Below are positions 25,147-33,332 of a DNA stretch of 64,000 nt, piece after piece; position 1 is the first letter of the stretch; every line of letters starts with the position of its first letter. The notes under the pieces are model-generated. The model did no database searches and was not told the DNA's origin. It saw only the letters and a program-made list of their open reading frames with translations. The position numbers and the translations under genes are program-made. The stretch spans positions 1,302,001 through 1,366,000 of the forward strand of contig NZ_JAGIOF010000001.1 in the NCBI RefSeq assembly GCF_017876535.1, given 5' to 3'. This DNA is from Paeniglutamicibacter kerguelensis (GTDB taxonomy: Bacteria > Actinomycetota > Actinomycetes > Actinomycetales > Micrococcaceae).

Positions 25147-25770
25147 TCAGGCCATGCCCTGTTTGATGAGGGTTGCCACGTTGGCCCAAACCACCTTTTG
25201 CTCCTGCCGGTGAACGGTGCTTTTGGCACCCAGCGGGTGCAGTGAGCGCACGACTTCCAAGTGGGGATATGACGCCGTCAGTTCCGGCAAGACGGCATCG
25301 GCGGCATCCCGGGCCTTGCGGCCAAGCAGCAAGAGCAGGCGAAGGTTCGTCATCAGCGACATGATTTCCAGCAGCGCCCGCCCGCCTTCGAGCGCTTCCC
25401 CGGGTGTCAGGTCTTTCTTGTTCTCCCGTGGCCATGGGTAGCCGTTCCATGGGCAGAAATCCGATGGGTTGATGTCGAATTCCGTCATCAGGTGCCGCTG
25501 CCGATCCGAGGCCCGGTCGGGGTTCCGCAGGCACAGGAAGTCCGGAACAAGCGTTTTCTCACCCGGGTCGTTGAGGACGCTGAGAACCGGCGCGTGGATC
25601 CCGCCGTGCCAGGGTGCCGCGTGGGGGAGTCGGACTGCGCCCTTCGCATGGCTCAACCGATCCACCAGTTCATTGATGGGTGCCACGTGGGGATCCTGCA
25701 GTCCTGCGAATTGTTCGGCCCAAAACGAGTCGTCGAGTTGTGCGCGCTTCCAGTTGTCTGCCGGTGCCAT
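25147..25770 (-). CDS. Uracil-DNA-glycosylase-fold protein, paralogue B
   Basis: 207 aa from ATG 25770, with AAGGA 5 nt upstream. It shares with paralogue A the segments DPHVAPINELVDRLS, PHAAPWHGGIHAPVLSVLNDPGEKT, CPWNGYPWPREN (N-x-YPW) and LRLLLLLGRKARDAA, but lacks A's basic C-terminal extension and ends SLHPLGAKSTVHRQEQ, where a His near the family's motif B (HPSP-like) sits. Of the two it is closer to a compact UDG domain. It lies 124 bp upstream of paralogue A, same strand; a tandem duplication with divergence is likely. Substrate unknown. Confidence 0.68.
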   Translation of the reverse strand: MAPADNWKRAQLDDSFWAEQFAGLQDPHVAPINELVDRLSHAKGAVRLPHAAPWHGGIHAPVLSVLNDPGEKTLVPDFLCLRNPDRASDRQRHLMTEFDINPSDFCPWNGYPWPRENKKDLTPGEALEGGRALLEIMSLMTNLRLLLLLGRKARDAADAVLPELTASYPHLEVVRSLHPLGAKSTVHRQEQKVVWANVATLIKQGMA

Positions 25771-25850
25771 GGTCTTCCTTGCTCCGTGTCCAGTGCGGAA
25801 TGTGTTCGGTTCAGATGGATTCGTTCTCGTGGCGTGGATGCCGGGCAAAC

Positions 25851-26528
25851 CTATGAGTCCAGCCAGGACTCGAGTCCGTGAATGACCAGATCCAACCCGT
25901 CTTCGAACTGGCTGCCGAAGTCGTAACCGGGTTTCATGACAACCGCGGTGGCGACCTCCAGCAGATGAGGGTATTGGCCCGATTCAAATTGCTTGAGCAT
26001 GGACGCCGCGACGTCAGTAACGGTCGCGGTGTCGCCGACGGGAATCGTGGACTCCTGCAACACGAAACCGTAGATGTAGCTGTCGAGCACAGCGTAAGCG
26101 CGGGCGGCCGCTTCGATGGAAAAACCTGCGCTTCGCAGGATGCCAAGTGTTTCGTTGTGGTGCTGCAAGGTCGCCGGCCCCGGGGAAGTCCGTGATTCGA
26201 TCAGCCCGAGTGCCCAATGATGCCTGGCCAGGACCGCCCGCATGGTGACGGCCCGTTCTCGCATTGCCTGTTGCCAAGTTGAATCGTGATGGGAACGGGT
26301 CGAGGCCGCTTCTTCGAAGACCCTGTCCACCAGCCCATCGAGGATCTCCGACTTCTTGGCTACGTAGTAGTAGATGGACATGGGTTTCACGCCAAGCGCC
26401 ACCGCCAGCGAGCGCATGGTGAGGGAGTCAAGCCCCGTGTGGTCGGCCAGATCCATTGCGCGCTCAAACACCAGCTCGCGGCTCAGCTGCAGCTTGGCGC
26501 CACTGGGTCCGGAAGTTTCTCTCACCAT
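25851..26528 (-). CDS. TetR-family regulator (TetR_C type)
   Basis: 225 aa from ATG 26528. N-terminal HTH: RAMDLADHTGLDSLTMRSLAVALGVKPMSIYYYVAKKSEILDGLVDRVF (about residues 20-68), with the YYYVAKK recognition-helix end typical of TetR(B)-like proteins. The C-terminal ligand domain contains ARHHWALGLIESRTSPGPATLQHHNETLGIL. A promoter hexamer TAGGGT ends 7 nt before the ATG, so the transcript may be leaderless. Divergent from a zinc-less alcohol-dehydrogenase-like gene, with a strong inverted repeat in the 106-bp gap, so autoregulation plus control of that gene is likely. Ligand unknown. Confidence 0.9.
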   Translation of the reverse strand: MVRETSGPSGAKLQLSRELVFERAMDLADHTGLDSLTMRSLAVALGVKPMSIYYYVAKKSEILDGLVDRVFEEAASTRSHHDSTWQQAMRERAVTMRAVLARHHWALGLIESRTSPGPATLQHHNETLGILRSAGFSIEAAARAYAVLDSYIYGFVLQESTIPVGDTATVTDVAASMLKQFESGQYPHLLEVATAVVMKPGYDFGSQFEDGLDLVIHGLESWLDS

Positions 26529-26566
26529 AGTGAGCACCCTATCGCATTTTCGTACTGCGTACGGTA

Positions 26567-26589
26567 CGTTTCGTACATAGTACGAAACG
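26567..26589. promoter_or_regulatory. Probable TetR operator
   Basis: A perfect 10-3-10 inverted repeat, CGTTTCGTAC-ATA-GTACGAAACG, between the divergent TetR and dehydrogenase genes. Further CGTAC/GTACG half-sites at 26551-26567 extend it toward the regulator, compatible with two dimers. Confidence 0.8.
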
Positions 26590-26634
26590 ATGGTGCCGTC
26601 CCGGCTCCGCCCCAGAGGACAAGGCAGGAAAATC

Positions 26635-27672
26635 ATGGACAAGCAACGCAAAGCACGGACACCTGAATCCGAATCGGTGGCAAGCGATCGTGCGCCATCT
26701 GCAATGCGCGCGGTCACCTACAAGCGCTACGGCGGCCCCGAGGTGTTGGAGTTTTCGGAGAGCGCCAGGCCGGAACCGGAACCGGGGAAGGTCTTGGTTC
26801 GGGTGGGTGCGGCAGGTCTCGATCGCGGCACCTGGCATCTTATGGCCGGCGAACCGCGCGCTGTGCGGTTGGCCGTGGGTTTGCGCGCCCCACGCAATCC
26901 CGTTCCGGGCATCGATTTTTCCGGCGAAGTGGTGGCGATCGGTGCCGGGGTCTTGGGGTTTGCCGCCGGCGACCGGGTGCTGGGTGTGGCAGCCGGATCC
27001 TTCGCAGAGTTTGTCCTGGCGGATGCCCGCAAGCTGGTCCAGCTGCCGGAGGGCATCACGTGGGAGCGGGCAGCCGCCTTGCCGACCTCCGGCGTCACCG
27101 CATTGCAGGCCCTTCAGAAGGCCGGCACCTTGGGCCCGGACACGCGGATGCTGGTCACCGGAGCTTCGGGTGGGGTGGGCTCGTTCGTCGTGCAACTGGC
27201 AAAGCTGCGCGGAGTTCATGTAAGCGCCGAATGCTCGGCGCACAAAATGGAATTCGTCGCATCGCTCGGGGCCGACGTTGTGTACGACCGCGCGGGCGGC
27301 GGCGCATATGCGCGGGATGCCGCCTATGACGTTGTCATTGATATTGCCGGCAACCCGTCAATCGGCACCCTTCGCCGAATCTTGGTAACCGACGGGCGCG
27401 CGGTGATCGTCGGGGCCGAAGTGCCGGGCCCAAGCCTGACCGGCATGAACCGGCAGATGCGCGCGGTTCTCGTGTCCCCGTTCCTGCGGCAGTCCCTTGC
27501 CATGTTGGTCTCCGTCAACAAGAAGCAGGATCTGACGGCGCTGGTGGAACTGATGTCCGCGGGCAAGCTGGAGAGCAGGATCGACAGGACCTTTCGGCTG
27601 GGCGAGGCCCGCGAGGCCATGGAATACCTCGTGGCCGGCAGCGTGTGCGGAAAGGTTGTGCTGGTTCCCTGA
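26635..27672 (+). CDS. NAD(P)-dependent quinone-oxidoreductase-like MDR protein
   Basis: 345 aa from ATG 26635 (AGGA about 6 nt upstream). Medium-chain dehydrogenase/reductase without the structural and catalytic zinc cysteines. The GroES-like domain has YGGPEVLEF and NPVPGIDFSGEVVAIGAGV; the Rossmann domain has LVTGASGGVGSFVVQLAKLRG (about residues 180-200) and ends GKVVLVP. Such enzymes reduce quinones or alkenals using NADPH. The 20-residue polar N-terminal extension is unusual. Expression is probably controlled by the divergent TetR protein. Confidence 0.88.
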   Translation: MDKQRKARTPESESVASDRAPSAMRAVTYKRYGGPEVLEFSESARPEPEPGKVLVRVGAAGLDRGTWHLMAGEPRAVRLAVGLRAPRNPVPGIDFSGEVVAIGAGVLGFAAGDRVLGVAAGSFAEFVLADARKLVQLPEGITWERAAALPTSGVTALQALQKAGTLGPDTRMLVTGASGGVGSFVVQLAKLRGVHVSAECSAHKMEFVASLGADVVYDRAGGGAYARDAAYDVVIDIAGNPSIGTLRRILVTDGRAVIVGAEVPGPSLTGMNRQMRAVLVSPFLRQSLAMLVSVNKKQDLTALVELMSAGKLESRIDRTFRLGEAREAMEYLVAGSVCGKVVLVP

Positions 27673-27690
27673 GCCATGGGGGTCCCCAAT

Positions 27691-27742
27691 GCCGAGGCCG
27701 CCCGCCGATGCGTCGGGCATCCGCGGGCGGCCTCGGTGTTTT
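27691..27742. terminator. Bidirectional terminator between convergent genes
   Basis: A 15-bp stem (GCCGAGGCCGCCCGC with GCGGGCGGCCTCGGT, one wobble) around a loop that itself can pair, followed by GTTTTG on the plus strand; it lies between the MDR and SDR genes, 19 bp past the first stop. Confidence 0.8.
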
Positions 27743-27754
27743 GTGCCGGGTCGG

Positions 27755-28534
27755 CTAGACGGCGGACCAGCCGCCGTCCGAGGCCAGGACCACGCCATTG
27801 ACGTTGCTGCCGTCATCACTGAGCAGGAAGGTGATCGAGGCGGCCAGCTGTGCCGCGGTGGCGGGTGCCGGGATGTTCGCGCCCATCAGCGGTCCAAGGA
27901 CCTCAACGGCCATCGGCGAATCCATCGGGGCCTCGATGTTGGTGATGGTGGCTCCCGGCGCAACGGCGTTGAAGCGCAGGCCCTTCTTCCCGTAGATCAC
28001 CGCGGAGTTCTTGGTCATGCCGATGACCGCGTGCTTCGAGGCAGTGTAGGCGGCGCCGGCGGCCGAGCCACGCAGGCCGGCCTCGGAGGAAATGTTGACC
28101 ACCGAGCCGGTTCCCGCCTCGAGCATCAGGGGAACCACGGCACGGGTCAGGCGCATGGTCGCGTTGACGTTTACGTTGAACACGCGGTCCCAGGTGGCGT
28201 CGTCAACCTCGTGGACGGGCTGGAACCTGTCCATGATGCCGGCGATGTTGGCCAGTGCGTCGACCTGGCCGTCCGCCGCCGCAACGACCTTGGCAATGGC
28301 CTCCTCGCTGGAGATGTCGCCTGCCACCGGGACCAGGTCAAGGTCCGCGTATTCCGCCACCAGTGCGTCGAGGCGCTCCTGGCTGATGTCCGCGGCAATG
28401 ACCTTGCCTCCTTCGCGTGCGACGCGCAGGGCCGTGGCCTGGCCGATGCCGGAGCCCGCGCCGGTGACGATCACGGTTTTTCCTGCAAAACGGCCGGTGG
28501 TGGTGACTTCCTGCCAGGTGGTGTCGGTGCTCAT
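27755..28534 (-). CDS. Short-chain dehydrogenase/reductase
   Basis: 259 aa; ATG with AGGAGA 7 nt upstream. Classical SDR: cofactor motif TGAGSGIG (residues 24-31), NIAGI at 96-100, catalytic Ser near 149-150, Tyr163 and Lys167 in YTASK, and a C-terminal LASDGGWSAV. Asp49 after the second strand favours NAD(H). Divergent from a TetR-type regulator that likely controls it. The SDR/TetR pairing resembles mycofactocin-associated gene pairs of actinobacteria, but the SDR lacks an obvious mycofactocin-specific insertion that I can identify, so that link is speculative. Confidence 0.92.
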   Translation of the reverse strand: MSTDTTWQEVTTTGRFAGKTVIVTGAGSGIGQATALRVAREGGKVIAADISQERLDALVAEYADLDLVPVAGDISSEEAIAKVVAAADGQVDALANIAGIMDRFQPVHEVDDATWDRVFNVNVNATMRLTRAVVPLMLEAGTGSVVNISSEAGLRGSAAGAAYTASKHAVIGMTKNSAVIYGKKGLRFNAVAPGATITNIEAPMDSPMAVEVLGPLMGANIPAPATAAQLAASITFLLSDDGSNVNGVVLASDGGWSAV

Positions 28535-28588
28535 AAGGCGTTCTCCTCAATGCTGGAATCCAAGACGCCTTCAGGTTATGACACTGAG

Positions 28589-28600
28589 TATCCTAAAACA
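28589..28600 (+). promoter_or_regulatory. -10 element immediately before the TetR ATG
   Basis: TATCCT at 28589-28594 is followed by 6 nt and ATG 28601, the geometry of a leaderless transcript. No Shine-Dalgarno sequence precedes this ATG or the alternative at 28619. A good -35 was not found. Confidence 0.5.
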
Positions 28601-29215
28601 ATGGCCCATACTTGTGGGATGCCAGATAGCACCATTCCCCGACAGGTTCGATCGGCGGGCAGGCCCCCGAGAATCGACCCGGACGCCGTCGCCGCCGTTG
28701 CGGTGCGCCTTTTTGCCGCGCGCGGCTACGAAGCGACCTCGATGGATGAGATTGCCGCGGCGGCCGGCATCGGGCGCAAGAGCCTGTACCGCTATTTCCC
28801 CAGCAAGTCGGCTCTGGTCTGGGGCGGCCTCGAAGAGGCAACAGCGGCCTCGCGGGGGATCCTCGGAGATCGGGATGCATCTGCGCCGGGCGATCCGCTC
28901 GAAGTGCTGCGCGCAGCTGCCGTGGCATCCGTCCGGGCGCTGCCCGACCTGGCGGTCACGCGCGGCAGGCTGCGGTTGATCGCCGAGCACCCCGAACTCG
29001 GGGCGCATTCCTACGCAATGTTGGAGGGCCAGCGCCAGGCGGTCGTTGACTTTCTTGTGGACTCGGGGCTGTCCAGCTCCCGGGCCTACTATGTTTCGGC
29101 CGCCTACTCGGCCGCACTTTTTGCCGGATGGCTGCACTGGGCGAAGGGTGAAGACGCCGAACCGCTACCGCACCTTTTGGAAGCCCTGCACGTGCTGCGG
29201 ATTCCGGGCCCGTAG
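28601..29215 (+). CDS. TetR-family regulator (MftR-like C-terminus)
   Basis: 204 aa from ATG 28601 (ATG 28619 would give 198). HTH: AVAVRLFAARGYEATSMDEIAAAAGIGRKSLYRYFPSKSALVWGGL, about residues 33-78; the RYFPSKxxxVWG form is shared with MftR-type regulators of actinobacteria. The ligand domain includes RGRLRLIAEHPELGAHSYAMLEGQRQAVVDFL and a hydrophobic helix AAYSAALFAGWLHWA. It is divergent from the SDR gene with only 66 bp between the starts, so it probably represses that gene and itself. Confidence 0.88.
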   Translation: MAHTCGMPDSTIPRQVRSAGRPPRIDPDAVAAVAVRLFAARGYEATSMDEIAAAAGIGRKSLYRYFPSKSALVWGGLEEATAASRGILGDRDASAPGDPLEVLRAAAVASVRALPDLAVTRGRLRLIAEHPELGAHSYAMLEGQRQAVVDFLVDSGLSSSRAYYVSAAYSAALFAGWLHWAKGEDAEPLPHLLEALHVLRIPGP

Positions 29216-29442
29216 GTCCGGCGGCGGGGCCGGCGCTTGTGGAATTCGACACGCTGCGGCCGGAAAATGACACATGGTCTGTGCCCGGGGAAACTTTCTG
29301 GCATAATGGACAGGTACTCGATTTGATGTGGCCCCTCTCTCCGCGTTGAATCCTGTCCTTTTTGAGTCGCTACGGTATGGCCCGCCCCACGGGTGCAGAA
29401 ATAGGGACTCGCACATGTTGAGAAACAGGAGTGACCACTAAA

Positions 29443-29853
29443 GTGGCCGTTAAAATTCGTCTGAAGCGCTTCGGCAAGATGCGCGCACCTTACTACCGTA
29501 TCGTCGTCATGGATTCGCGTTCCAAGCGCGATGGCCGTGCGATCGAAGAAATCGGCAAGTACCACCCGACCGAAGAGCCTTCGTTCATCGAGGTCACTTC
29601 CGACCGCGCCCAGTACTGGCTCTCCGTCGGCGCCCAGCCGACCGAGCAGGTTGCCGCGATCTTGAAGATCACCGGTGACTGGCAGAAGTTCAAGGGCATC
29701 GAGGGCCAGGAAGGTACCTTGAAGTTCAAGGAACCGAAGGCTCCTTTCGTTGTTCCGGAGAAGGGCTCGGTCATCCTGCCCGAGGCCATCACCAAGAAGG
29801 CTGAAAAGCCTGCTGCTGAGGCCGTTGAGGCAGAAGCAACCGAGGCTGAGTAA
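29443..29853 (+). CDS. rpsP: 30S ribosomal protein S16
   Basis: 136 aa from GTG 29443, giving the canonical [23 protein letters not shown]-terminus; GTG 29431 lies inside the AGGAG ribosome site and is rejected. S16 core to about residue 85 (GAQPTEQV), then an actinobacterial extension ending in an acidic Ala/Glu-rich tail ([18 protein letters not shown]). Structural protein of the small subunit, needed for 30S assembly. First gene of the rpsP-khpA-rimM-trmD operon; khpA begins 4 bp after its stop. Confidence 0.97.
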   Translation: MAVKIRLKRFGKMRAPYYRIVVMDSRSKRDGRAIEEIGKYHPTEEPSFIEVTSDRAQYWLSVGAQPTEQVAAILKITGDWQKFKGIEGQEGTLKFKEPKAPFVVPEKGSVILPEAITKKAEKPAAEAVEAEATEAE

Positions 29854-29856
29854 CCA

Positions 29857-30096
29857 GTGCTCGTAGATGCGCTGGATCACCTGGTACGTGGCATCGTAGA
29901 CACCCCCGACGACGTGCAGGTCGCGTTGAAGGGGAACCGTCGCGGTGACATCCTAGAGGTGCGCGTGCACCCCGAGGATCTCGGTCGGGTCATTGGACGT
30001 CAGGGTCGCACCGCGAAAGCGCTGCGCACCGTGATTGCCGCTCTGGCGGACGAACCAATTCGTGTTGACGTTGTCGACACGGACCGTCGCCGGTAG
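29857..30096 (+). CDS. khpA: KH-domain RNA-binding protein KhpA
   Basis: 79 aa, GTG start 4 bp after rpsP, so translationally linked. Single KH domain with the RNA-contacting loop GRVIGRQGRTAKALRTVI (about residues 43-60, GxxG type). KhpA proteins bind many RNAs and partner with KhpB in Gram-positive bacteria, influencing ribosome function and cell envelope growth. Position between rpsP and rimM is conserved. A large hairpin without a U-tract lies between it and rimM. Confidence 0.95.
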   Translation: MLVDALDHLVRGIVDTPDDVQVALKGNRRGDILEVRVHPEDLGRVIGRQGRTAKALRTVIAALADEPIRVDVVDTDRRR

Positions 30097-30123
30097 CCAG
30101 CCTCTGACACATTTTTTGTGTAG

Positions 30124-30164
30124 CCGTGGCCCCACGTTCCCGCAAGGGAAACGTGGGGCCACGG
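30124..30164 (+). other. Strong intercistronic hairpin between khpA and rimM
   Basis: About 17 bp of stem (CCGTGGCCCCACGTT with its complement, one bulged A) and a small loop. The T-run ATTTTTTG lies upstream of the stem, not downstream, so this is not a standard plus-strand terminator; RNA stabilisation or partial attenuation within the operon is possible. Confidence 0.65.
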
Positions 30165-30333
30165 TGCGTTAAAGGCAAAATGCGATGCAACGCTCACGGG
30201 CGCCGGGGGATGAGCATCCCGCGGCCACGTAAGATTGAAGCAATACCCAGCGGTTTTCCGGCCTTCCCGCCGCAAAGCCGCGCAACCACCAGCACCGGAT
30301 CACCGGACCCTCACGTATTCAAGGAGAAAACGC

Positions 30334-30879
30334 ATGCGCCTGCAGGTCGCCCGCATTGGCAAGCCACACGGTATCCGCGGCGAGGTGACGGTGCAGGTGC
30401 TGACCGATGCACCGGAAGACCGTTTTGTCCCGGGATCCGTGTTCGAGGTGGAGCACCCCGGCATCAAGACCCTCACCGTCGAGGGTGCTCGCTGGAACAA
30501 GGAAATCCTCCTGCTGGCCTTCGCGGAAATCCTCGATCGCAACACCGCTGAAACCATCCGCGGCGCCAAGCTGTTCATCGAAACCGACGACGTGGAAGAC
30601 GAGAGCGAGGGCTGGTACGAGCACGAACTCGTGGACCTCGAGGCCCGCGTAGGCGACAACGTCATCGGCAAGGTCACCGCGCTGCGCACCGGCAACGTCC
30701 AAGACCTCTTGGTGGTCAAGTCAAACGACGGCGACGAGGTCTACGTTCCATTCGTGGAGAGTATCGTTCCCGAGGTCAACATCGAGGGCGGCTACATCCT
30801 GATGACCCCTCCGGCGGGCCTCTTCGAGATCAACCGTGAAGACGCCGCCGCCGACGAAAACCCGGGCCAGGAAGCCTAG
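30334..30879 (+). CDS. rimM: 16S rRNA maturation factor RimM
   Basis: 181 aa from ATG 30334 with AAGGAG upstream. N-terminal RimM barrel: [27 protein letters not shown] (residues 5-30); C-terminal PRC-barrel: [14 protein letters not shown]...IGKVTAL...DLLVV and [30 protein letters not shown]. RimM assists assembly of the 30S head and binds S19. The C-terminus has a short acidic tail. Followed by trmD after 5 bp, the usual order. Confidence 0.96.
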   Translation: MRLQVARIGKPHGIRGEVTVQVLTDAPEDRFVPGSVFEVEHPGIKTLTVEGARWNKEILLLAFAEILDRNTAETIRGAKLFIETDDVEDESEGWYEHELVDLEARVGDNVIGKVTALRTGNVQDLLVVKSNDGDEVYVPFVESIVPEVNIEGGYILMTPPAGLFEINREDAAADENPGQEA

Positions 30880-30884
30880 TCCCG

Positions 30885-31697
30885 ATGCGCATTGATGTCG
30901 TTTCCATCTTCCCCGAGTACCTGGCAGCGCTAGATCTTTCGCTGATCGGCAAGGCCCGCCGCGAAAACCTCCTGGACCTGAACGTCCACGACCTGCGCGA
31001 CTACACCCACGACCGCCACCGCACGGTGGACGACACCCCGTACGGTGGCGGTGCCGGCATGGTCATGAAGCCCGAGCCGTGGGCCGCCGCGCTGGGCCGC
31101 ATTGCCACCGAATCGCCGGTTGCCAAGGTTTCGGGCAACAAGCCGGTCCTGATCGTGCCCTCGCCCGCGGGTGCCGTGTTCAACCAGGAAATGGCCTACG
31201 AGCTGGCCGAGGCCGAGCACCTGGCCTTCGCCTGCGGGCGCTACGAGGGCATCGACGAACGCGTCATCGAACACGCCGCCGAGTCCTTCGACGTCCGCCC
31301 GGTCTCCATCGGGGACTACGTGCTCAACGGGGGAGAGGTGGCGGTCCTGGCCATGGTCGAGGCCATTTGCCGGCTGATCCCCGGTGTCATCGGCAACCCG
31401 GAATCCCTGGTCGAGGAGTCCCACTCCGACGGCCTGCTGGAATACCCCGTGTACACCAAGCCAGCCGCCTGGGAGGGACGCGAGGTTCCGGAGGTGCTGC
31501 TCTCGGGCAACCACGGAAAGATCGCGCGCTTCCGCCGCAACAAGCAGCTGGAGCGCACCGCGGCCCGCCGCCCGGACCTGATTGTGCAGCTGGATGCTTC
31601 CACGCTGAACCGCCACGACCGCGACACTCTGTGGCACAGCGGCTTTGCCATCGCCGACGGCAAGATCGTCCCCAAGAGCCAGATCGAGCAGGACTAG
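30885..31697 (+). CDS. trmD: tRNA (guanine-N1)-methyltransferase TrmD
   Basis: 270 aa. SPOUT methyltransferase that modifies G37 of tRNAs, preventing +1 frameshifts. Seen: N-terminal [13 protein letters not shown], the [14 protein letters not shown] loop (about 46-60), YEGIDERV at 120-127 and the trefoil-knot SAM site [31 protein letters not shown], then [16 protein letters not shown]. Last gene of the rpsP operon; downstream genes are on the other strand. The 31-bp tail after the stop holds no clear hairpin. Confidence 0.97.
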   Translation: MRIDVVSIFPEYLAALDLSLIGKARRENLLDLNVHDLRDYTHDRHRTVDDTPYGGGAGMVMKPEPWAAALGRIATESPVAKVSGNKPVLIVPSPAGAVFNQEMAYELAEAEHLAFACGRYEGIDERVIEHAAESFDVRPVSIGDYVLNGGEVAVLAMVEAICRLIPGVIGNPESLVEESHSDGLLEYPVYTKPAAWEGREVPEVLLSGNHGKIARFRRNKQLERTAARRPDLIVQLDASTLNRHDRDTLWHSGFAIADGKIVPKSQIEQD

Positions 31698-31733
31698 CCG
31701 CATCGAGCAGGATCCCGTCACCGTCATTGGCGC

Positions 31734-32486
31734 CTAGGCCGGTTTTCCGGCGGTTTCGAGCAGCCGGATTATCGCGCTCTGCTTCAACTTGCGTGCATGG
31801 TCCAACGCGGTCATTCCCTCGGGATCCGCAATGGCGAGGTTCGCCTCGTCATCGATTAACATCTCCACTACGTCCTGGTAGGGCTGGGATCCGTCGCCGT
31901 GGATGACGGCCGTGAGCAGGCAGGTCAGGCCGGCGTCGTTCACATGGTCCACGGCGATGTCCCAGTCCACGAGGATTTCCACCGTTTCGACGTAGGCATG
32001 TTGGCAGGCCGGGATCAGCGCGGTGTCGCCGTTGCGGTTGGTGGCGCGGATATCGGCCCCATGTTCCAGGGTCAGGACCAGGATTTCGGTAAGCCCCTCG
32101 GCTCCCGCGTAGAGGAAGGCCGAGTCCTTCAGCTCGTCTTTCGCGTTCACGTTGGCACCGTGCTCCATGAGTTCGCGTGCCGCTTCGATCGCGTTGGCCC
32201 GCGTTGCGGCGAGCAACGCCGTCCGGGCGCCTTCTCCGCGGTATTCCATGGGGGCGCCGGCCTCAAGGAGCCTGCTGATCTCCGCGGTGTCGTTCACCGA
32301 TGCCGCACGTATCAAGGCCTGCCCAAGGACGGCCGCGGCGTCGGAATTCAATGTCGACTTGGGCAGGGTGGTCGGCGCAACGGATCCCGGGACTCCCGAG
32401 TGGGGGATGCCGCATGCGCCCAGGCCCATGAGCGCAGCAAGGACCGAACACGCGACCAGCTTCCGTGCATCCGGTTTCTTGGACAT
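31734..32486 (-). CDS. Ankyrin-repeat lipoprotein, paralogue 1
   Basis: 250 aa. Signal: basic start, hydrophobic ACSVLAALMGL and lipobox LGAC with Cys25. After a Pro/Thr/Ser linker come about five ankyrin repeats: GQALIRAASVNDTAEISRLLEAGAP, RTALLAATRANAIEAARELMEHGANVNAKD, DSAFLYAGAEGLTEILVLTLEHGADIRATN, DTALIPACQHAYVETVEILVDWDIAVDHVN and LTCLLTAVIHGDGSQPYQDVVEMLIDDEANL. Likely an extracytoplasmic, membrane-anchored binding protein. It is about as long as, and clearly related to, the adjacent paralogue. It has no ribosome site; TAGGAT ends 6 nt before the ATG. Confidence 0.88.
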   Translation of the reverse strand: MSKKPDARKLVACSVLAALMGLGACGIPHSGVPGSVAPTTLPKSTLNSDAAAVLGQALIRAASVNDTAEISRLLEAGAPMEYRGEGARTALLAATRANAIEAARELMEHGANVNAKDELKDSAFLYAGAEGLTEILVLTLEHGADIRATNRNGDTALIPACQHAYVETVEILVDWDIAVDHVNDAGLTCLLTAVIHGDGSQPYQDVVEMLIDDEANLAIADPEGMTALDHARKLKQSAIIRLLETAGKPA

Positions 32487-32492
32487 GGCCTT

Positions 32493-32522
32493 ATCCTAAG
32501 TCGTTGTCGTGGCCATGGTCGA
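32493..32522 (-). promoter_or_regulatory. Promoter of ankyrin lipoprotein 1 (leaderless)
   Basis: -35 TCGACC (32522-32517), 18-bp spacer, -10 TAGGAT (32498-32493), then 6 nt to the ATG at 32486. The predicted start site coincides with the start codon. Confidence 0.65.
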
Positions 32523-32573
32523 GGCCAACGGTAGATCCCGGGTGTCATTGGTGATGCACCGCAACATTCCGGT

Positions 32574-33326
32574 CTAGCCTCGCGCCCCGGCGTCCTGCAG
32601 CAGCCTGGCCACCTCGCCTTGCTGCAACCGCAGTGCATGGCCGAGCGCCGTGGTGCCCGCTGAGTCCTCGATGTCCAGGTCCGCGCCGGCATCGATCAAC
32701 AGGCGAACGACTTGCTGGTGCGCCTCGCCACCGTCGCCCAGGATGACTGCCTCCAGCAGGCAGGTCCAACCCAGGTTGTTCACGTGGTCCACATCGATCC
32801 GGGTTGCCAGAAGCAATTCCACGGTTTCCAGGTGGGCATGTTCGCAGGCCGGGATCAGGGCCGTGCCGCCGTAGCGGTTGGTGCTGGCCACATCGGCCCC
32901 GTGTTCGAGGGTGAGCGCCAGGATTTCGTTCAGCCCCTCGGCCCCCGCATAAAGGAACGCCGAATCGGCCATCGCATCCTTGGCGTTCACGTCGGCGCCC
33001 GCGAGGATCAGCTCTCGGGCGGCCTCCACGGCGTTGGCGCGCGTTGCGGCCACCAGCACCGGCCGGTCCTGTTCATCCCGGTGGTCGGGGTTCGCCCCGG
33101 ACTCCAGCAGCCTGCGCACCTCGGGCCCGTCGTTCGCCACAGCCGCGGCCAGCAGTGTCTGGCCCAGTGCCGCGGAAACTTCGGGGTCGGCTTCGGGTGC
33201 GGACCCGCGCACTGGCGAGGGGGTCTCCGGGGTCCCGGTCCCCGGGGTGCTGCAGGCGCTCACCGCCAGCAGTGCTGCAAACAAGGAACCAGTGATCAGG
33301 GCGCGTACCGGGCGTGGAAGGGGCAT
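32574..33326 (-). CDS. Ankyrin-repeat lipoprotein, paralogue 2
   Basis: 250 aa, same length and layout as its neighbour. Signal with GSLFAALLAV and lipobox VSAC (Cys25), a Pro/Thr/Glu-rich linker, then ankyrin repeats: GQTLLAAAVANDGPEVRRLLESGANPDHRD, RPVLVAATRANAVEAARELILAGADVNAKD, DSAFLYAGAEGLNEILALTLEHGADVASTN, GTALIPACEHAHLETVELLLATRIDVDHVN and a final LGHALRLQQGEVARLL. The two proteins share long identical stretches, so this is a tandem duplication. Promoter geometry is also duplicated. A surface-anchored ligand or protein binder is inferred; the partner is unknown. Confidence 0.88.
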   Translation of the reverse strand: MPLPRPVRALITGSLFAALLAVSACSTPGTGTPETPSPVRGSAPEADPEVSAALGQTLLAAAVANDGPEVRRLLESGANPDHRDEQDRPVLVAATRANAVEAARELILAGADVNAKDAMADSAFLYAGAEGLNEILALTLEHGADVASTNRYGGTALIPACEHAHLETVELLLATRIDVDHVNNLGWTCLLEAVILGDGGEAHQQVVRLLIDAGADLDIEDSAGTTALGHALRLQQGEVARLLQDAGARG

Positions 33327-33332
33327 GGCCCC

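Noticed and set aside
30124..30164. Intrinsic terminator ending the rpsP-khpA transcript
   Set aside because: The only T-run lies before the stem on the plus strand, so it cannot act as a canonical terminator in that direction.
31345..31366. Shared CATGGTCGAGGCCA string in trmD as a third promoter copy
   Set aside because: It is within coding sequence and lacks the TAGGAT -10 at the required distance; probably chance in Val-Glu-Ala codons.
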